A stretch of 64,000 nucleotides of DNA, from the NCBI RefSeq assembly GCF_000835495.1, contig NW_015622543.1, positions 1,173,720 through 1,237,719 on the forward strand, given 5' to 3'. Below are positions 42,806 to 53,792 of the stretch, piece after piece. Each line of letters begins with the position of its first letter. Position 1 is the stretch's first letter. The notes under the pieces were generated by a model. That model was not told the DNA's origin. It made no database searches and worked only from the letters and a program-made list of their open reading frames with translations. Made by a program: the position numbers and the translations under genes. This stretch comes from Cladophialophora immunda. Lineage: Eukaryota; Ascomycota; Eurotiomycetes; Chaetothyriales; Herpotrichiellaceae.

Positions 42806-45317
42806 ATGCCTCGAGGAGAAGCTGAAGTAGTAGAGCAGCTAGAGACGGGCGTCCCAAATGAACGGCCTAGGAAGCGTGCACGTCAGAGCTGCGATACCTG
42901 CAAAGCACGTAAGACCAGGGTGAGGCTCCTCCTTACCATGGAGATACATATGTTTCGAAGCTATACTGACATCGGATCGAGTGCGTGGGTCGTGGTATGC
43001 TCATCCGCGGCCCTTGAGTAACGTTGCCACCCAACTAAATGGTGTGACCTGCAGCTGGCGAGAGTTGCCAATACTGCAAGGCATTAGGTGTACCTTGTGA
43101 ATTCAACTTACACAGCAGGAAGAGACCATTCTATAGGGTTTCTGGCGATGTCTTCGACCAGTCGATCAAGCTACTTCGCCATTTCGTATCGGAAGAAGAG
43201 CTGCCTGATCTGACGGTAGAGAACATTCAGAAGGTGCTCACCAAGGTGAAAATGCACTCTAGTGACCGCTCTGTAATGGAAACACCCTCTAGAGAGATCG
43301 AACGCAGTGGTGTCGAATATACTTACCCTGCTCCCGATGAGATCCAAGAGGTCGTGGAAAGGGATGAACATCCACTCCTGCAAGAGGACTTGGGCTGTAT
43401 GGTATTGGATTCCCTGGGAAAATATCGTGTGTACCTCCCATCTGCCCTGGCAAGATATGTCGCTCACGAGGAGAAGGCTACGTCGGAGCAGAGTCTTCCA
43501 TTCGTTGGAACCATGCTGCTCGAATGGCATGCGCGAGCGCAATCCATCTGGATCCCAAAGTCATATCACCATTGAAAACCGGTCTGTTGCCGCCCCTCAC
43601 GCCAGAGAGTACAAGAACCACCCGGACTGGAGAGATTTACTTGCCATGCCGACAGATCTGTATGCAATATGTGACGCGGTTTTTGGAGCATATACATTGC
43701 ATTTACTGGTTTTACTCGACGGAACAATTGTACACACACCTTGAGAGCACCTTGCACGATCGAGGGTCGACGGCGACTGCTTCATGGCTCTGTTCGCTCT
43801 ATTCTATCCTTGCTTTGGGGAGTATGCGATCAGCAGATGATACTGCCGGATCCGGTACAGATGCACCCCAGGATTGCAAGCATACAGCCGACTATCTTGC
43901 TATGGCAAAGGATCAGTCATCGGCCGCCGCAGATGAAGCTGACATAGAGGCAATCAAGGCTTTCGGGCTCTTGGTGAGCAGCCCTCGTTGAGAGTGTTTT
44001 GTGCATGTTCTAACTCGTGCCAGGCCTTAGCAATGCATGGCTCCTGTTACAGTATGGCTGCCTACCTCAATGTGGGAACTGCGGTCAAAATTGCCTTTTC
44101 ACTCGGACTACATAGAGACATGTGCTCAAGGACCAAGGACCTGGTCGAAAGGGAGAGATGCAGACGCGTGTGGACGACAATCTATACGATGGACCATGAA
44201 ATCGCAATTCGTCTAGGCTATCCCTGCGCGATAGTTGACGAGGCCGTCTTCCTGAATATCCCACCAGCCCTTGAACAGGCACGTTTGAGACCCCTACGGT
44301 CACAATTGATTGCTCACGTTTAAAATAGGTGTTGGATCCCGGACCTTATATGCCGCTAGGTTACCAGGCTCTATCACTGAGTCTGGTCAAACTGAGAAAG
44401 AAGATCAGCTACGACTGTTTCCTTGAACCAGCACATTCCGGCGGTCGACTGCCGATAAGCCGAGTGTTCAACAATCTGACACGCCTGTGTAGGTGGCTGG
44501 AGAGTATCCCTTCGTATCTCCATTGGAAATCATTTCTTCCGCCTCAACATCGACGAGCAGTGGCAGTGCTACACTTGCGGTACTGGATCTCTGTCATCTT
44601 CATCACACGCCCTTTCCTTCTCGTCTCGATTCCGAAGCCGTCCCGCATCACGGTTCCAGCAAAACAGCAATGCTATGAGCAGTTAAGTGCCCGGTGCATC
44701 CAAGCGGCCGAGAGGGCGGTGGAAGTGGTGAAGCACATGAAACAGGCGGAGATCTTGTCGAGCATGACCCTCCTTGACTGCCACTCCATTGGAGAGGTGA
44801 TGTGGATCCTGATACTTGCGTTTCAGAAGCACGGCGACAGTGGACATCAGCAGCTCATCAAGTTCTGCCTGGACACCCTCAAGAGCATGGATCAAGTAGG
44901 TTGGTGTGAGAAGGTCTTGCCTGATCTCGAAGCAAGAGTGCAAGAAAGCGGTGCCTTGGACTCAGTAGGCCGTCTCAACGGCTCACGCCAAACACTTCCC
45001 GAACGAATACCTCCGCAAAGCAACCCAGGCTCTAGAGTCAACGACCGCCCAATGATGCAGGAGCTTCCATCCGAACCTCCCCAAGCCTTAGAAGACTCAT
45101 TTGATTTCCCTGACTTGTAAGTTGCGCCTAGGCTCTGAGGGTTTTCTCATTTCCTCTGGCGATTCTAATCCGACGATTCCCGCATAGTGATTTTAGCAGC
45201 TCTCAATTGGACGCCCTGGAAATGGTCGAGCTCGACTTTCACTCGGAGTTGCTGGGAGTATTCGATGGTGCGACTTTATCGACCCCATTATCAATGTTCG
45301 GTATGCCCCAGGTGTAG
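42806..45317 (+). CDS. Zn2Cys6 fungal transcription factor
   Basis: Seven exons: 42806-42919, 42982-42994, 43055-43426, 43477-43973, 44024-44278, 44329-45116 and 45188-45317, giving 722 residues. The zinc cluster C29-x2-C-x6-C39-x7-C47-x2-C-x6-C57 is complete only if a 13-nt microexon carrying C39 is included. A fungal-specific middle-homology domain follows ('RMACASAIHL', 'FSLGLHRDMCSRTKDLVERERCRRVWTT'). The acidic, aromatic C-terminus ('DALEMVELDFHSELL') could be an activation region. The intron at 44279-44328 appears to use a GC donor. Its position between P450 and dioxygenase genes suggests it is their regulator (inference). The start at 42806 is 27 residues before the cluster. Confidence 0.82.
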
Positions 45318-45603
45318 TTGATCCATGGTCAGGCGGTGGGGAGCATCCAATGAGAAACACTGGACACATGCAATAGATTTCGCCGCTAGGGTTGTCAAAT
45401 ACTTCATGCTTTTCGCGGACCTCGTATGCTGCAGGGAGGTCAAGCAACGAAGTACACTTGCTTGTGGAGGAATTCCGCAAAGGCTGCATGAAAACCAATC
45501 ACGAAACCCAACCAAACTCCCACCTAGAGGACATTCATGAGTATCACTCCATAACTGCAGTCTCGGAGTGCCTTGCTCTCATGATAATGTATAAAAGCTA
45601 CAG
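45318..45603. other. Intergenic, 286 nt, between convergent regulator and dioxygenase genes
   Basis: Only 3' flanks are expected. No gene is supported. Confidence 0.4.
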
Positions 45604-47402
45604 CTAGTCACTACTGTTCGATTCACCCACACCGTTTGTAACTATCATATATCCCCTTTGCCATGGCAATGGCGATCGAGCTGGCTTCACCACACCTATT
45701 TTCTGCTCTCTTGCCTCTCTCCATGCTCTGACCTCTTTTTCCTCGACAAAGTTTCCGTGCAATCCCAGACGGAGCTTGAATGGCAGATGTATCACCGCTA
45801 CTGGTCCCTGTTTGATATTCTGCGCGTCGAAGATACAAATGTCATTCCGGAGAACGTCGAGATGGTTCAACAGCGCGACAAGGTAGCCGTCCCCTTCTCG
45901 TGTCGAGTTAGGTCTTGGAATGAAAGCTGGTTCTTGGAACGTCGCACAGGCTCCGGCCCAGAATGTCTCGGTGATCGACTTATCCCAGGTGAAGTGTCCA
46001 AGGCAATTGAAGAGCCCACCCGCTGGGGAACCACACTTTTCAAAGTCGTACGGCTTGGTATTGTCAATCACGGCTTGCCAATAGTGGTTGTACTCCATGG
46101 TCACAAAGCGATCGTCAATACGAGAGAACTCTCCCGAGTATGTCTCGATCTCTTCCGTAGGCTCGACCAAGCGGTCGGGATCTGTCGACTCCGGGTCAAA
46201 GATCCAGCGCGTTGTCTTGTTTCGTACTTTATTCCGCCTAGCCACGGTTCCGGCGGGCGTATCGACAGGCGGGAAGAAAAAGAAGACATTGCCATCGGCG
46301 ATTGTGAGGTCGAACACGACTTTACCATCCGAGGTCTCGTAGCAGCCTATGGTATGGCCTTGAAAAGCTGCGGGGTTGCATCAGGGACAAGTCTCCTTAG
46401 AACGAGCCTTTTGGTATGGCTTACCATTTTTTGATCGGAACCATCTTATATCTGTTGGCTTAGCACCTCTCCGCGGGGCGAGGCCATACCACTGATCTTC
46501 GTTCGGGTCCCAGGCCCAATGATTGCCACCTTGCTTCAACCGCTCCGGATCACATTTAAGCGGTGTCATTGGCAGCACAACCCAGTTGTCACTGATCCCA
46601 CAGTCATGGATGATGCCGCAGAACGGAGCTTTATACCAACATTCCTCCGTCTTAACGCCCTCGGCATCAATAGTGTAGACGACAATGTCGCACGATCCAT
46701 CATTTCCGTCTCCACCAGCCTATGTGATAGACGGTTTAGAAGACGCTTGTACTAACAGCCTTTATGGTTTGCCCTTACCTCATAGCCGTAACAAATCATC
46801 TCGCCCGTCTTTGGATCGAACTTTGGATGAGCGGTGAAGGTTGGACTTAACACTTGGCCTTCGAAGTCGTATCTCCCAATGGTTTTCAGAGTCGATGGCT
46901 CCATTGCGTAAGGCGGGCCGTCCTCTTTTGTAGCTAGTAGCATTCCCCTCCAAAAAAAGACGTTGGTATTCGCTGCGGTCCGGATCACGCCTCTCACGGC
47001 CTCGTTATCTGTATACGGGTTGCGATATCTACCGAATACAGCCTTTCCATGTTGACTTTCGTGCTCAAAGCGGTCCGTATGTACGTAGCGCTGCTTGAAG
47101 TGTGCACGGCCCTCACAGATACGTACCGCTGTTACGTTGCCGTCGCCGTTGAAGTGGATATCTGACTCGTAGACAGGCGGGAATCGATGGTCGGGCTGGA
47201 TCCGGAAGAACGTGCCGTCGATGTCTGAGGGGATCTGCCCGGTGACTTCGAGATTCTCTAGGTCTCCTTCTATGCGGGAAGGACTGTTGAACCCCCCAAA
47301 TGCCTCGGTCGCTGGAAACTGGATTTGGCTCCCGGCTTTCAATCCATTGCTATAGTTGGGCGAGGACGAAAGGGCCTGGGCCAACTCAAAGATGTGCGCC
47401 AT
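45604..47402 (-). CDS. Carotenoid/stilbene-cleavage dioxygenase (CCD/RPE65 family)
   Basis: The exons are 46779-47402, 46425-46719 and 45604-46367 (introns 59 and 57 nt), giving 560 residues. The N-terminal CCD region '[20 protein letters not shown]' leads to '[12 protein letters not shown]'. The four iron histidines are placeable in '[12 protein letters not shown]', '[12 protein letters not shown]', '[11 protein letters not shown]' and the C-terminal 'LGLHGNF'. The third differs from the usual FHxxN pattern. Fungal members cleave resveratrol, piceatannol, isoeugenol-like or lignostilbene double bonds, or carotenoids. The vanillyl-alcohol-oxidase-like gene nearby favours a phenolic substrate (inference). 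An in-frame upstream Met at 47462 is the alternative start. Confidence 0.85.
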
Positions 47403-48264
47403 GGAATCTGGGGCTCTGGCCTCGAAGACTGTGTATTGCGAGATGGAATATAGCAGACTCACTCTGAAATCGCCCTACCCACTGTGAATATCTCCCGACG
47501 CTCACCACATATATGCCGCCGACAAACCGCGAATGGCGTCGGAACTGCTTGTACGACCGACACATCCATCACCTGACGTTGCTAGGTAAATGGTGGACGA
47601 AATCTACCATGCCGAAGAAGTTTCCCCTCTTGGCTTGCGGTTTGCATTCTGGGTATATCGGAAGGGTACCGGCAGTCATTATTGCAAGGGACGGCCGAGA
47701 TAGATTGTGAATCCAAAGGCGGATTGGAAATCATGATTATTGGTTTTCGGATCCAACAAGCCGACGCCTTCATGCAAAGCTGCCTTAACGAAGTGATTAT
47801 AATGTTGCACTTCAAAACCTAGGGACCCGCTCGACACGTGTCGTTATACCCAGTGAGCTGTTGTCGTTCGATCTCTCCTGTGCCTGGTAATTCTGCACCG
47901 TATGTGAGTGTCTTCGATCACGCGAATCTCACGTAAATAAACGACTACACAATGGGCAAGGGATGCTTCCAGTGTTTGAACTTGGGCCAACTGTTTATAT
48001 GGGTATCTAGAGCTCCTATAGAAGTCAAGTCCGACTGTCTCTCAATAGTAGGCCAGCTAGTTGATTCGCTACTAAAGTAAAGCATCATGATATCCACGAG
48101 TAATTGTAGCGAACGAATCTAAGTTTTGGCAAGAATGGTGAACAAGTTATTGTACTTCAATGACGTATAATGTATTCGCCTTCAGAGGATATTTGGAGCC
48201 TCTCTCAATATAGACTGATACGGCTAGGATCCAGACGGAGTCATACCCAATCTTGACATTGAAG
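47403..48264. other. Intergenic, 862 nt: dioxygenase promoter and 3' flank of the monooxygenase
   Basis: Both neighbours are on the minus strand. No coding frame is supported. Confidence 0.4.
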
Positions 48265-50274
48265 CTATGCTCTGATGTACCATCCGAGAGGCTCATTCCT
48301 GAGCTCCCGCAAGGAGAGTCCGTTTCCGAGGTACTCAAAACGGTTTGGAGTGTCGTAAATGAACTCGAAGTCCTGAAGGCGCGGCTCTCTAAGAGATTCC
48401 ATGAAGTGATTGACCGAGCCTGGCCATGGTCCAATGATCCTTCCATTGCTTGTTCCGCCTTTATACCTGCACGTAGAAAATGGTCAGAATAGCCGTCTTG
48501 TGTTGTGGATCACCACTGGCAACCAAGAGTTGGAGCCCTTACCAGCTATTGCAGTGGCCAGAGAACGTCAAAAGCTCCATCACGGCGTCCTTGTGCTCGT
48601 TGAATTCGGCAGTCGCTTGCTGGCTCACCACGACGGATTTCACCCCTTGGCATTGGATCTTCTGCACAAAACTCAACGCAAATTCGAGTTGCGCCTCGAT
48701 AGCTGGCATCAGGGAGCCGTTCGAGATGGGAGTGTTTGGCCCAACGACCACTGATGCCAGAGTTAGTATAGATGACAATGCGGAAACAAAGATATGAGCT
48801 CACTGAAGTAGTTCGGCATGTCCGGGACAGCGCAAGTAAAGTACGCCTCAGCCCCCGTCTTGGACCACCGCTCTCTGAGATCCACTCCATTTCTTCCAAT
48901 GAGAGGGAATGGGGGAACGTAGGATGTGTCATATCCTGTGGCGGCAATAATCACATCAACCACGTATGCCTTGCCATCGTGGGTGACTATGCCCTCTAGG
49001 TTGATCTCGCGAATCTTCGTTGTGACCACTTCGACGTTGTCTTTCTGCAAGGCCTCCAAGTAGCCTTCCCCGGGCGTTACACTGTGGAAATCGTCATAAG
49101 AATGCAGCCTGCGGGATAGAAAGTGGTTAATATACTCACCGTCTACAGCCCACGTCGAAATCTGGAATAAGCCTCTCACGAAGCTCTGGATCCATATTTG
49201 CAAGCCTTTCTCTCATTCCCCGCTCTACGATCTCGCGCGCAGCTTTCTGGGCAGGAGAACCTTTGTAGAAATTCGGAAATCTAGCATTGATAACATGGTC
49301 GATTTCTTGGCGATACTTCAGTAGGTGTTCTGGGTCGTTGAGGAACCTTTGCTTCTGTTCTTCGGTGTATGTTGTTGCACGTCCGTTCGGGGCTAGTTGT
49401 CCTGCGAACTGCGGGGCAATCCAGGTCGGAGATCTAGCAAAGCTGAAGAGAGATTTCACAACTAGTTTATTCTGTGTCAGTTTGACATTCATGTGTCAAG
49501 AGCCAGCGTTTCGTTTTCACCTGGTTGGATGGAAGGAACCACCTGGATGGCGGACGAGCCAGCGCCAATGACCGCAACCTTCTTATCCTTGAGATCGAGG
49601 TCCTGGGGATACCGCGCGGTGTGGACCAACGTCCCCTTGAATGAGTGAAGTCCGGGAATGTCGGGCCACTTCCACTTGCTGTTCGCAGCGTTAGCTGGAG
49701 CAGGAATACAGAGAAGGGTCCTGGCGCAAATTTTACTTCAACGCTCCAGCACAGTTGATGACAACATCTGCTGAGTCTTCGATCACCTTCCCGCTCTCGA
49801 GATCTTCCACCTTCACTATCCATTTCCCGTAGTCTTCGTTCCAGGCTGCCCCGACCACGAGGTGGTTGAACTTTGCATGGTCATAAACTCCATATTCTTC
49901 GGCTCTCTCACTGTAGAAGCCCCAGATTTCCTCTGCACCAGCATAACTATGAGGCATTGTCAGACAGTAGTATCATCAGTCTTCTTTCATGCCACTCACA
50001 ATTTGGACCAGGTCGGGTTCCCTACCCAAGGATAGCTGTATGAGTGGGCTGGAATGTCACAGGAGCAACCTGGATAACGCGACTCCAGCCACGTCCCACC
50101 CACATCTGCGTTCTTTTCATATATGATGTACTCAACCTTCTCCAGTGCCTTGGCCTTGTACGCAAACGCTATTCCTGATATTCCAGCCCCAATGACAATG
50201 ATCTTGACAGGTCTCGGTACGCCCAGATGTTGGTGTTTGACGGTGTATTGTTTCGGAATTTCGATTGACCCCAT
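48265..50274 (-). CDS. FAD/NADPH monooxygenase, Baeyer-Villiger type
   Basis: Seven exons: 50000-50274, 49737-49946, 49521-49678, 49140-49461, 48804-49081, 48543-48750 and 48265-48466, giving 550 residues. Two Rossmann motifs are visible: GAGISG at 29-34 and GAGSSA in exon 3. 'GGTWLESRYPGCSCDIPAHSY' is classic for BVMOs. The fingerprint reads F-K-G-T-L-V-H-T-A-R-Y-P, with Tyr in place of the usual Trp. 'GCRRVTPGEGYLEAL' required a 58-nt fourth intron rather than a 31-nt one. 'NYFMVVGPNTP' and the C-terminal 'FEYLGNG' complete the family pattern. It likely inserts oxygen next to a carbonyl, or oxygenates a heteroatom, of a cluster intermediate. Confidence 0.88.
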
Positions 50275-51284
50275 GATGGGCACTACGTGATTAGTGGGCT
50301 GTTTGTGTATGCCCACGAGCTTCGTGATCAGGGTCTATATGCTATTGGAATCTATAGTGGATGAAATTGTAAGAATGCGGAGGGACCCAACCTGCGGATG
50401 TATCCAGCCGACTGCTCACACTCCCTTTGAAGTTCCGCCCAGCGATCCTCTACATTATTGCAGTCTCCGAGGAAATATCAATTCACCAGCAGTTGCAACG
50501 TCTCATTCATCTTCAAGCTTCGGCATGAGTCTGCCGATACGTTGCTTTGGTGGAAGAAAAGCGATGCTCAACATTCTTGGGACAGCGAAAATACCTTCCG
50601 TGGCCCCAATCGAGAGAGATTGCTATGGCTTCATACTTTGCCGAAGGCCAAACTTTTTGAAATCAGGATCAGAATCGAGTCATACGTCTTAGCCGACGTT
50701 TGCCTTCATCTGCGGCATTAAGTCTGCCGATTGTTCGGATACACCACGGCGCAGATTTCGTTGAAACGCGAAAAGCTTCAGAGCATGACACATTATCAGC
50801 CGGTGGACTCCGGTCAAGGATCCAGGTCAATGGTCAGCCCAAGTTCCAACTGAGCCGTGTCAGCTATGTCTACCTCTTCATCGTAACCTCGACAAGTCTG
50901 AACAACTTGCAAGAGGCTTTAGCTTTATCGACGTCGCCCGGGAGCAATGTACAATCTACTATAGTGGCTATGACCGAGACACGTGCATAAATGTGGCAAA
51001 AAGAAGCAAAACAAGCAGGCATCATTATGAGGTCCACCATATGTGGCCAAATACAAGAGGTTTTCCATCGGAGATTGCTCAAGTCTGGGCTCAGACACTT
51101 GTAAAAGAGTCGAAACTCTCTGATGAAGTGTACAATGCAATATTCCTCACCTTTCGCTGCTCGCATTCACCGGTGGCACTCACGAAACTTATCATAAAAG
51201 AAGCTAGAAAGACCGGTTAACTTTTGCAAAAAGGTGTATCTTCAATCGACTGCAGCCTAACACGGCTTCTTCAGCTGCGTGTAC
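50275..51284. other. Intergenic, 1.01 kb: monooxygenase promoter and 3' flank of the flavoprotein oxidase
   Basis: Frames up to 132 codons have no family features. It lies between two minus-strand genes. Confidence 0.4.
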
Positions 51285-53311
51285 CTAGTTTGGCATGCGA
51301 GGGTTCAATCCGTCGGGCAGTCCTCCGATTGCCAGCTCCTTCACCGCAATGGTAACCTCCCCGCCATTCTTCAAGGCTATAGGCTTCGTATCCTCGGCAA
51401 TGTCGGGGGCCTTCTGCTCTCTGTACATTTCAGGCCAAATACCTTGCTTTCCGGGGCTTAGGATACCGTTTGGGTCCAATGCGTCCTTGATTCGCTCATT
51501 CAACTTCATCAGACTTCCACCATTGAAGTCATACTGTTCGGCAACCAGGTCCATGAAGTCAATATGAGCCCTATACTCACTGAACCCATGCTGTCGAGCC
51601 AGGCGAACCAGTTCAACGAACAGCGTCTGCGCATTCTGTCGCTCGGCACGTGACTGTCTGTCGAAATAGATCATGTCAATCATTGCCAGATGGCGAGCGT
51701 ACATGTGCAGACCCCCGAAGTAGTCAAAGCCGTACTTTGCACAGACACCCTTGGCGGCATAGTAAAAGGAAAGCGCTGTTCTGCCATCAGGCGGCAGGAC
51801 AGGGGAGAAAGAGACGTGTCCACTGGCGACGTTAGCAGGCTTTCAATTGCCTGGAAGATGCGAGGGCAAGGGCGGTTTTAGCAAGTGATTGGAGAATGCA
51901 TACCCGTCCTTTCCACGATATTCGACAGCTTTCAGGGCCATAAGACTCGGAGTTCCTGTCTCAACAGACCGCTCTTCCAGGGGAAGATCCTCAGGGTTTA
52001 AGAATGCTCTTCCTTCCGGAGGATAGAACGCCTTGCCACCGACTTTAGCGCCAGGAACCTGGCCGAGAATCTTTTGACATCTTTTGAAATTTAGTTCAAT
52101 CATCTCTTTCGGACCGTAGAGTGCAAATCTTGCAGACCAAAATCCGATCCCCAACTCATGCTGTATCTCTTTCAGCCTCCCATCGGGTATTGCATCGTGA
52201 CCTTGGTAAAATTTGTCGCGCCCTCCCCGTTTCACAATTTCTCTCGGAATATTTCCTATCAATGGGTGGTTCTGAATAGCGTCGCGAAGCAATAGCTCGC
52301 GGAAAGCGTCGATTAGCGGTGCAAGGCCTTCCTCGTCCGCAATGTCTACCCGGCATGACATAAAACCCTGTGGGCTCGGTGAAGCCCAGAGGCTGAGCTT
52401 GGTGACTATCCCAAAGTTGCTTTGACTGAACATTGACTCGTACGTAGGCCCGTAGCCGCCACGGAAAAGAGCCCAGCAAGGCGAATCATTCAACGCTCCC
52501 GCCCCTGTTCGGACGAGCGTTCCGTCTGCAAGAAGAACCTCGATTCCACAAATTTGGTTCGAGTGGTCGCCTGGTATTTGTAAGTAGCCCTTCAACTACG
52601 AGCCATTGAGGGTTTGCTTCACCTGCGGGAGTATATCCCCACCCTCTGTCCAAAGCGTTGCCAACAATCGAGCCCCAGCCCAAGGCGGGGACGGAACACC
52701 AAATGTTTTTCTTCTGCTCTTGGATGGCCCTATAGATATCGAAAAAGGTCACTCCCGGCTCAACAGTGTAGTACGAGTATTTGTCGTTGATCTCGATGAT
52801 TTTCCGCATCCGCTGGAGATCGAGTATTACCGAGCCCTGTATTGTTCTATTAGACCTGCTTCTTGGTTCTCTGCGGATAGAAATGGCTTACTTTGACTCT
52901 GGCGGCAGGACCGCCGTAACCCAGATTCTTTCCTCTGGAGACCGTCCATAGTGGAATTCGATGTTTGTTGCAGAGTCTCAGGATAGCCCGGATTTCTTCA
53001 ACCGTTACAGGAAGCAGAGATGCCGAACTCCCTCGCTTCTCCTGCTCATCATGCTCTTGTGCGTATGGATCAACGTAGCGGACGCGTTGCTCATGGCCCA
53101 CTAGTACCCCATCATCACCAAGGATTGTCCTGAACTCGGCGAGTACGGACAGCCATGTTGGCCGGTCTAAAGAAGGAGGAAGAATGTCGAGAGTTGGCGT
53201 TCGTTCCGCGGTCCTTTTCCAAGTATCCAAAACCTCGTTAGCCATGTCATTTTGTTTTTCGTCCAGGGCCAGCGTAAACGATTGCTGGGCTGTCATGATG
53301 AAGTGGTCCAA
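51285..53311 (-). CDS. Vanillyl-alcohol-oxidase-like FAD oxidoreductase (VAO/PCMH family)
   Basis: The exons are 52892-53311, 52623-52836, 51904-52570 and 51285-51822 (introns 55, 52 and 81 nt), giving 612 residues. The FAD-binding part matches VAO closely in order: 'IPLWTVSRGKNLGYGGPAARV', 'GSVILDLQRM', 'YTVEPGVTFFDIY', 'GWGSIVGNALDRGWGYTPAG' joined to 'DHSNQICGIEVLLADG', 'LFRGGYGPTYESMFSQSNFG'. The C-terminal half has 'GGHVSFSPVLP', 'YFGGLHMYARHLAMIDM' and the terminal 'LDPNGILSPGKQGIW', typical of the VAO cap and FAD-covalent domains. Such enzymes oxidise 4-alkylphenols, vanillyl alcohol or eugenol to quinone methides, releasing H2O2. The start at 53311 is uncertain; later Mets at 53296 or 53245 are possible. 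Confidence 0.85.
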
Positions 53312-53792
53312 CGAGACTTTCGGGAGGATGCAGAACGTGCTCCAATCGCTCGATAATCAACGCGCGACGCCGTGCATATGGAAGAACCTTACCATATCTT
53401 GATCCATCAAATGCGGCATCGGAATATTGCTGCCAGGACAACGACTCGACGCCGATGATTTTTGGCTCGATTTTTGGTCTAAAGGATTGCATCCGCCGAA
53501 CAAGTGAAACGAACGCCCTTTATCGCTTCGCTGTCTCCGAAATCCAATCAAATCCCTCGGCTATCTCGGGCCACGAGGTCTGTCTTCGGCGTGGTGAATC
53601 CGATCAGAGCAAGGAGAAAATTTCCACCCTCCCCGCTTGTTGCCCCGTGGAGGTTTTTTGACCCACTTCCCCAGATTCTGGGGTGGCGCTACATAAAGAA
53701 GTACATCGCCATGGTTCTCAGACAATGCAAAGCAGGCTGCCCCTCGAATCTTTTTGGGAAACTCAAGCATCATCAGACATTACGTTCCCGCC
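53312..53792. promoter_or_regulatory. Divergent promoter between the VAO-like oxidase and the MFS transporter
   Basis: A 481-nt gap between oppositely transcribed genes of the same apparent cluster, so co-regulation from here is likely. It includes CCCTCGGC/CGGGCC-type stretches near 53550-53580 that could hold Zn2Cys6 sites, but none is proven. Confidence 0.45.

Noticed and set aside
49109..49139. A 31-nt intron in the BVMO gene
   Set aside because: It would be very short and would insert ten residues into GCRR-TPGEGY; the 58-nt intron restores the family motif.
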